Origin: CAYFKJ01 sp964401845
Lineage (GTDB): Bacteria > Pseudomonadota > Alphaproteobacteria > UBA2966
Direction: 5' to 3'
Assembly: GCA_964401845.1 (NCBI GenBank)
Contig: CAYOAD010000156.1
Coordinates: forward strand, 1-9,942
DNA length: 9,942 nt
The notes under the pieces were generated by a model. That model was not told the origin of the DNA, searched no databases, and saw only the letters and a program-made list of their open reading frames with translations. Positions 5,966 through 9,942 of the stretch are shown in pieces; the first letter of the stretch is position 1; each line of letters opens with the position of its first letter. A program made the translations under genes and the position numbers.

Positions 5966-8374
5966 TCAGTACAATCCGCCGGTTCCCGAAACAGCACTTC
6001 CGGCGCCACCCGTGACGGCGGTTTCGGAGCCGTCGAGGACGGGGGCGCCTTTGGTGGGTTCGGTGCCGGGGCGGAAGGCTTCCAGGATGACCTTCTTGTC
6101 CCACGGCGCGGCCGGCAGTCCGGTTGAGGCGTTGACGCGCACCAGGCGGATGCCGGGCGGTACGCGGAACGGGATGGCAGGCTGGTCCGCCAACGCCCGG
6201 GCGGCGAAGTCGCGGAAGATGGGGGCGGCAACGGAGGCGCCCTGCTCCCTGGGCCCCAGGCTTTTCGGTTTGTCGAAGCCGGCATAGACGCCGATGGCGA
6301 GATCGGGCGAAAAGCCCATGAACCAGGTATCGAGCGCCTGATTGGTCGTCCCGGTTTTGCCGGCCAGCGGTTTGCCCACCGCCCTGATGCGCCGGCCGGT
6401 TCCGCGCTCCACCACCCCCTCCAGCATGGAAACAACCTGGTAGGCGGTCTGGGGCTCGATGACCGCGCGGCGGACGTCGTCGATGACCGGCGGCTTCTGT
6501 CCCAGCCACCGGGTGCCGCGGCAATCGTCGCAAGGCCTTGGATCGTGACTGAACACCGTACGGCCGCGCCGGTCCTGGATGCGGTCGATCAGCGTCGGCC
6601 TGATTTCCTTGCCGCCGTTGACCAACATGGCGTAGGCCGTGGTGAGCTGCATCAGCGTGGTTTCGCCCGCGCCCAGGGACATCGAGAGAATCTCCGGCAT
6701 GTTGTCGGTGATGCCGAAACGGCGAGCGTAGTCGGCCACGACTTCCATGCCGATGAACTGCGCCAGACGCACTGTCATTAGATTACGTGATTTCTCAATA
6801 CCGAGCCGTAACGTACTGGGACCATAGAATTTTTTGGTATAGTTTGCCGGTTTCCATTTTGGTAGGCCGGGTCCCTGGTCCATCACGAACGGGGCGTCCA
6901 GAACGAGACTGGCCGGCGTAAATCCGTGCTCCAGGGCGGCGGCGTAGACGAACGGTTTGAAGGCCGAACCGGGCTGCCGCTTGGCCTGGGTCGCCCGGTT
7001 GAATTCACTGCCCGCATAATCGAAGCCGCCGACCATCGCCAGGACGCGCCCGGTGTGGGGGTCCATGGCGACGATGCCGCCTTCGATCTCGGGTATTTGC
7101 TTGAGGTGGTAGACGCCGATCGTGCGTTCCTTGTCGGACGCCACCGCTACGACGTCGCCCACGCTCAGAACGTCCAGGGGCGCCTTGGGCTTGGCGCCGA
7201 CCCGCTGGCCCTTTCGCCAGGGCCGCGCCCAAGCCATGCCGGCCATGGGAATGAAGCCGCGCGCGCCGCTGGCGAAGCCGATCTCGGCGCCTGTCTCTAG
7301 CACCGACAGCACGACCGCCATTTTCCAGTCGCCGAGCCGGCCCGGCGGTTTGATCGCCGTCAATGTTTCAGCCCAGTCGTGGCCGACTTCGAAGCTGGTG
7401 ATGGCCCCGCGCCAGCCATGGCGGCGGTCGTAGGCCTCGATGCCGTCGCGCAGGACTTCCTGAGCAATCTCCTGCAGCCGGGGATCGAGCGTCGTGCGCA
7501 CCGACAAACCGCCTTCATAGAGGCCGTTCTCCCCGTATTTCTTGATGAGTTGCCGCCGCACCTCTTCGGTGAAGTAGTCGGCCGACACGAACTCCGTCGC
7601 CGTGCGGCGGCGGATATTGAGCGGCAGCGCCCGCGCCCAGGATGCCTCACGCGGCGTCACGAAGTCCTCGATAAGCATGCGCTCGATCACCCAGTTGCGG
7701 CGTGCCAGGGCGGCCTCGGGCCGGCGCACCGGGTGGTAGTTGTTGGGCGCCTTGGGCAGGGCCGCAAGATATGCCACCTCGGCCAGGGACAACTCGTCCA
7801 TGGGCTTGTCGAAATAGTTGAGGGCCGCGGCGGCCACGCCGTACGAGCCGAAGCCCAGGTAAATCTCGTTCAGATAAAGCTCAAGGATGCGGTCCTTGGT
7901 GAAGGCGCGCTCGATGCGGAAAGCCAGGATGGCTTCCTTGATCTTGCGCTCGATTGAGACCTCGTTGGTGAGCAGAAAGTTCTTTGCCACCTGCTGGGTG
8001 ATGGTCGAGGCGCCGACGGGACGGCGGTTGCGCGCGACGTTGATCAGATTGGTGACGGCGGCGCGCACGATGCTGAGGAAATCAACGCCGGAGTGGGTGT
8101 AGAAGTTCTTGTCCTCGGCCGCCAGGAAGGCGTAGATAACCCGGCGCGGAATGGCGCCGATCGGCACGAACACCCGTTTTTCGGTGGCGTACTCCACCAG
8201 CAGGCGGCCATCCCCGGCATGAACCCGTGTCACGGTCGGCGGTTCGTAATGGGCCAGCTGCTGGTAGTCCGGCAGTCCCCGGCCGTAGTGATAAAGCCCC
8301 CAAACAACGCCGCCGGCCAACGATATGCCAACCAGCACCATCGTCCCGAACAGAGCCGCGAGTATCCTTGTCAT
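5966..8374 (-). CDS. mrcA: Penicillin-binding protein 1A, bifunctional class A transglycosylase/transpeptidase
   Basis: An 802-residue class A PBP that polymerises lipid II into glycan strands and crosslinks them in the periplasm. Residues about 4-28 are the single membrane anchor. The GT51 domain (about 45-225) contains EDKNFYTHSGVD with catalytic Glu87, STITQQVAKN, and RILELYLNEIYLG with Glu165. A PCB/OB-like insert (about 320-425) follows. The transpeptidase domain has the three penicillin-binding motifs: SAFK (Ser470, Lys473), SRN (529-531) and KTG (673-675). Length and order are normal for the family. The C-terminal tail after about 770 is Gly/Ser/Thr-rich. The linker before the KTG motif contains a CDDC pair (615, 618). 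The ATG at 8374 has only a weak GGGCGCGG box upstream. The amidase gene lies 118 nt upstream on the same strand, consistent with a cell-wall unit followed by prfB. Confidence 0.96.
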   Translation of the reverse strand: MTRILAALFGTMVLVGISLAGGVVWGLYHYGRGLPDYQQLAHYEPPTVTRVHAGDGRLLVEYATEKRVFVPIGAIPRRVIYAFLAAEDKNFYTHSGVDFLSIVRAAVTNLINVARNRRPVGASTITQQVAKNFLLTNEVSIERKIKEAILAFRIERAFTKDRILELYLNEIYLGFGSYGVAAAALNYFDKPMDELSLAEVAYLAALPKAPNNYHPVRRPEAALARRNWVIERMLIEDFVTPREASWARALPLNIRRRTATEFVSADYFTEEVRRQLIKKYGENGLYEGGLSVRTTLDPRLQEIAQEVLRDGIEAYDRRHGWRGAITSFEVGHDWAETLTAIKPPGRLGDWKMAVVLSVLETGAEIGFASGARGFIPMAGMAWARPWRKGQRVGAKPKAPLDVLSVGDVVAVASDKERTIGVYHLKQIPEIEGGIVAMDPHTGRVLAMVGGFDYAGSEFNRATQAKRQPGSAFKPFVYAAALEHGFTPASLVLDAPFVMDQGPGLPKWKPANYTKKFYGPSTLRLGIEKSRNLMTVRLAQFIGMEVVADYARRFGITDNMPEILSMSLGAGETTLMQLTTAYAMLVNGGKEIRPTLIDRIQDRRGRTVFSHDPRPCDDCRGTRWLGQKPPVIDDVRRAVIEPQTAYQVVSMLEGVVERGTGRRIRAVGKPLAGKTGTTNQALDTWFMGFSPDLAIGVYAGFDKPKSLGPREQGASVAAPIFRDFAARALADQPAIPFRVPPGIRLVRVNASTGLPAAPWDKKVILEAFRPGTEPTKGAPVLDGSETAVTGGAGSAVSGTGGLY

Positions 8375-8431
8375 GCCGCCGCGCCCATCATTTTTTCAAT
8401 CTCGGATGGTTTCGCAATCCTACCCGTAAAA

Positions 8432-8465
8432 GACAAATGTGGCCGAGATGTGACCAAATGGCCGA
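8432..8465 (-). repeat. Imperfect direct repeat upstream of mrcA, about 20-bp period
   Basis: On the + strand, GACAAATGTGGCCGA (8432-8446) is followed by GACCAAATGGCCGA (8452-8465). The two copies begin 20 bp apart, about two helical turns, in the 118-nt gap between the amidase stop and the mrcA start. This arrangement suits tandem binding by a dimeric regulator, but no family can be named and I see no convincing promoter boxes next to it. Confidence 0.4.
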
Positions 8466-8492
8466 ATAGTTGCCGGTCCCCGTACCGGGCAC

Positions 8493-9725
8493 TCACTTCG
8501 CGCCTTTTTGGAAATACCGGTCGATAGCCGTTACCAAGGCCGCGACAAGCTTGGCCCGCCTCTTTGGCGAATTCAGCATGCGTTCATCCTCGGCGTTCGA
8601 CAGATAGCCCATCTCCACCAAGACGGAAGGCACATCCGGCGCCTTGAGCACCGCAAAGCCGGCGAAGCGGTGGCTACGACGCAGCACCTTGACGCTGTCG
8701 GCCAGCTTATTGACCGCGATGTTGGCGAAGGTCGCCGAGAGGTTCATGGTTTCGCGCTGCGCCAGATCGATCAGGATGTTGGCGACGTCCTTGCTTTGCT
8801 CGCCGAAATCCATGCCGGCGATGATGTCTGCCTTGTTTTCCTTACGCGCCAGGGCAGCCGCTTCCTTGTCCGACGCGCGCTCCGACAGGGTGTAGACGCT
8901 CGCCCCCCTGACGCTGCGCTTGGCGATGCTGTCGGCGTGCAGCGAGATGAACAAGTCACCCCGCGCCGACCGGCCCTTGGCGACACGGTTGCGCAGGCGT
9001 ACGAAGACGTCCCTGCCGCGCGTTAAAACAACCTTGTAACGTTTTGTTTTTAAAAGTTTATCCCGTAATTCCCTGGCGACGCCGAGGGTCACGTTTTTTT
9101 CATATACGCCGCGCCGCCCAATGGTGCCTGGATCGACCCCGCCGTGGCCCGGATCAATGACGATAACCGGTTTCGGGTTGGGCTTCTGGGCGGGTTTGGG
9201 CGGCGTGAACAACACCTTCGGTTTGCGCGTCGGCTTGCCCGTGCTGCGCTTGAATTGACTGCCGGCCACGCCCGCCAGATCGATCACCAGACGATGTCCC
9301 GAACCGCCGCGCGGCGCCAGGGAAAATGCCCGGTGAACCTTCGCCGGCCCCGTCAGATCGACGACGACGCGCGAGGTGCCTGCCGAAAACAGACCGAACC
9401 GCATGCCCTTGATGAGGCCCTGATTGCGCTGGGCGTCCGGTGCGACCTGCCAGGTCACTTCGTTCATGTCAACGACAGCGCGGTAGGGGTTGTCGAGCAG
9501 GAAAACCTGGAATCCGACGCCTTCCGTCATGTCCAGGACGATGCGCGTCATGTCGGCATGGACGCCCGTCCGCACGCCCGTGACGACCGGCGCGGCATGG
9601 CTTTGCCCCGCCGCCGGTAAATTGGAAATGAGGAAGCCGAAGCCGAAATAGATCAGCGTCCCGATGGCCAGGATGATTTTGCGCAACACTGGGATAAAGC
9701 CCTGTTCAAGAACACTGGGCAACAT
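8493..9725 (-). CDS. amiC: Periplasmic N-acetylmuramoyl-L-alanine amidase with AMIN domain (AmiC type)
   Basis: A 410-residue zinc amidase that cleaves the bond between N-acetylmuramic acid and L-alanine, mainly when daughter-cell walls separate. Residues about 15-45 form a signal peptide or anchor: RK, a hydrophobic stretch, then SHAAP. Residues about 47-152 fit an AMIN domain, which localises such enzymes to septal peptidoglycan. A Lys/Pro-rich linker (about 160-186) leads to the Amidase_3 domain (about 187-406). Its zinc ligands are H194 (DPGHGG), E209 (YEKN) and H263 (SLHADS), and the catalytic Glu is E371 (LVEMGYLSN). An insertion at about 278-325 fits the autoinhibitory helix region known in AmiB/AmiC enzymes, which need an activator; that assignment is inference. 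The ATG at 9725 is preceded by GGAG about 10 nt away. mrcA follows downstream. Confidence 0.94.
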   Translation of the reverse strand: MLPSVLEQGFIPVLRKIILAIGTLIYFGFGFLISNLPAAGQSHAAPVVTGVRTGVHADMTRIVLDMTEGVGFQVFLLDNPYRAVVDMNEVTWQVAPDAQRNQGLIKGMRFGLFSAGTSRVVVDLTGPAKVHRAFSLAPRGGSGHRLVIDLAGVAGSQFKRSTGKPTRKPKVLFTPPKPAQKPNPKPVIVIDPGHGGVDPGTIGRRGVYEKNVTLGVARELRDKLLKTKRYKVVLTRGRDVFVRLRNRVAKGRSARGDLFISLHADSIAKRSVRGASVYTLSERASDKEAAALARKENKADIIAGMDFGEQSKDVANILIDLAQRETMNLSATFANIAVNKLADSVKVLRRSHRFAGFAVLKAPDVPSVLVEMGYLSNAEDERMLNSPKRRAKLVAALVTAIDRYFQKGAK

Positions 9726-9829
9726 ATGGTATATTCTCCGCTCCCTCGCACTAGATATAATGCGAATTCGGGTAAGGACGCAATGGACAACACGTCAATA
9801 TCGGCAAATCACGGCACGGGCGAATTCGT

Positions 9830-9859
9830 TTGTCTTCGGCACGGTACTAAGACTATGAT
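9830..9859 (+). promoter_or_regulatory. Candidate rightward sigma-70 promoter
   Basis: TTGTCT (9830-9835) and TATGAT (9854-9859) are separated by 18 nt. The -35 box matches consensus at four of six bases and the -10 box at five of six. Transcription would begin near 9866 and run rightward, away from amiC, into the stem-loop at 9883-9910. Confidence 0.4.
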
Positions 9860-9882
9860 GCCGATGCGAATCTCTGTGGTCA

Positions 9883-9910
9883 GCTAATTCCCTTTATTTG
9901 GGGAGTTGGC
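9883..9910 (+). other. Stem-loop in the rightward leader
   Basis: Bases 9883-9892 (GCTAATTCCC) pair with 9901-9910 (GGGAGTTGGC) to give a 10-bp RNA stem with two G-U pairs and an 8-nt U-rich loop (9893-9900). It is not followed by a U run, so it is not a terminator. It is placed to fold in the 5' leader of the gene that begins after the window. Confidence 0.45.
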
Positions 9911-9942
9911 GGCGCGGCATCCGAAGACCGGACCGCAGAAAC

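Larger units (their letters stand above)
9726..9942. other. Divergent non-coding leader upstream of amiC, probable 5' region of a rightward gene beyond the window
   Basis: This 217-nt stretch upstream of amiC has no open frame with family features. On the + strand it holds a perfect TATAAT hexamer (9756-9761) without a good -35 box, a paired -35/-10 candidate (9830-9859), two copies of GCGAATTCG (9762-9770 and 9820-9828), and a 10-bp stem-loop (9883-9910). In many alphaproteobacteria the gene divergent from this amidase is rne, whose long leader controls its own mRNA decay in gammaproteobacteria. The downstream gene is not visible here, so this identity is inference. Confidence 0.45.

Noticed and set aside
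7379..7957. A 192-codon + strand frame inside mrcA
   Set aside because: It is antisense to the conserved GT51 domain, with an unrecognised product.
8466..8492. GC-rich CCGGT/ACCGG inverted repeat after the amiC stop as a terminator
   Set aside because: The stem is only about 5 bp and no T run follows on the - strand.
9756..9761. TATAAT as a complete + strand promoter
   Set aside because: The -10 hexamer is perfect, but no acceptable -35 box lies 16-18 nt upstream and there is no TGn extension, so it is mentioned only as part of the leader.

Overview
The window looks like chromosomal DNA from a GC-rich alphaproteobacterium, possibly Rhodospirillales-like. The reasons are the high GC content, the amidase - class A penicillin-binding protein - RF2 gene order next to a divergent leader, and an RF2 N-terminus resembling alphaproteobacterial RF2. 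The taxonomic placement is inference from gene order and protein character; no search was run. All genes are housekeeping or envelope genes. I see no mobile element, CRISPR array, tRNA or rRNA.

Layout. At the left, on the + strand, are the 3' part of a membrane-anchored, coiled-coil M23 (LytM-type) peptidase gene and an overlapping bactofilin gene, closed by a strong intrinsic terminator at about 1723-1752. Everything from 1768 to 9725 lies on the - strand. Read in the direction of transcription (right to left) it comprises: a periplasmic N-acetylmuramoyl-L-alanine amidase (amiC, 9725-8493), a bifunctional class A PBP (mrcA, 8374-5966), peptide chain release factor 2 (prfB, 5881-4750), a hairpin terminator, and then a tight three-gene cluster. 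That cluster holds a PlsB-type glycerolipid acyltransferase (4621-3206), a small alpha/beta-hydrolase (3209-2547) and an Asp/Glu/hydantoin racemase-superfamily protein (2535-1768). The last 217 bases (9726-9942) are a non-coding divergent leader. It carries + strand promoter-like boxes and a stem-loop, and probably serves a gene starting just past the window. In related genomes that gene is often rne (RNase E), but this cannot be seen here.

How the genes work together. Two modules concern peptidoglycan: bactofilin plus M23 hydrolase (a cytoskeletal scaffold paired with a wall-cutting enzyme), and amidase plus PBP1A (cutting and synthesis). RF2 ends the second run and has its own promoter candidate. 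The acyltransferase, hydrolase and racemase genes overlap or nearly overlap at start and stop, so they are probably translated together. The first two point to lipid metabolism; the substrate of the third is unknown.

Most notable points: (1) prfB is split by an in-frame UGA in a textbook programmed +1 frameshift site (AGGAGG, 3 nt, CUU UGA C), so the intact protein is about 376 aa and starts at a TTG at 5881. (2) The racemase-like protein has Thr and Ser where the two catalytic cysteines of the superfamily would be expected. (3) The M23 and bactofilin genes overlap by 17 nt. (4) Several unexplained intergenic inverted or direct repeats lie around prfB and upstream of mrcA and amiC. I did not find a clearly novel multi-gene system.
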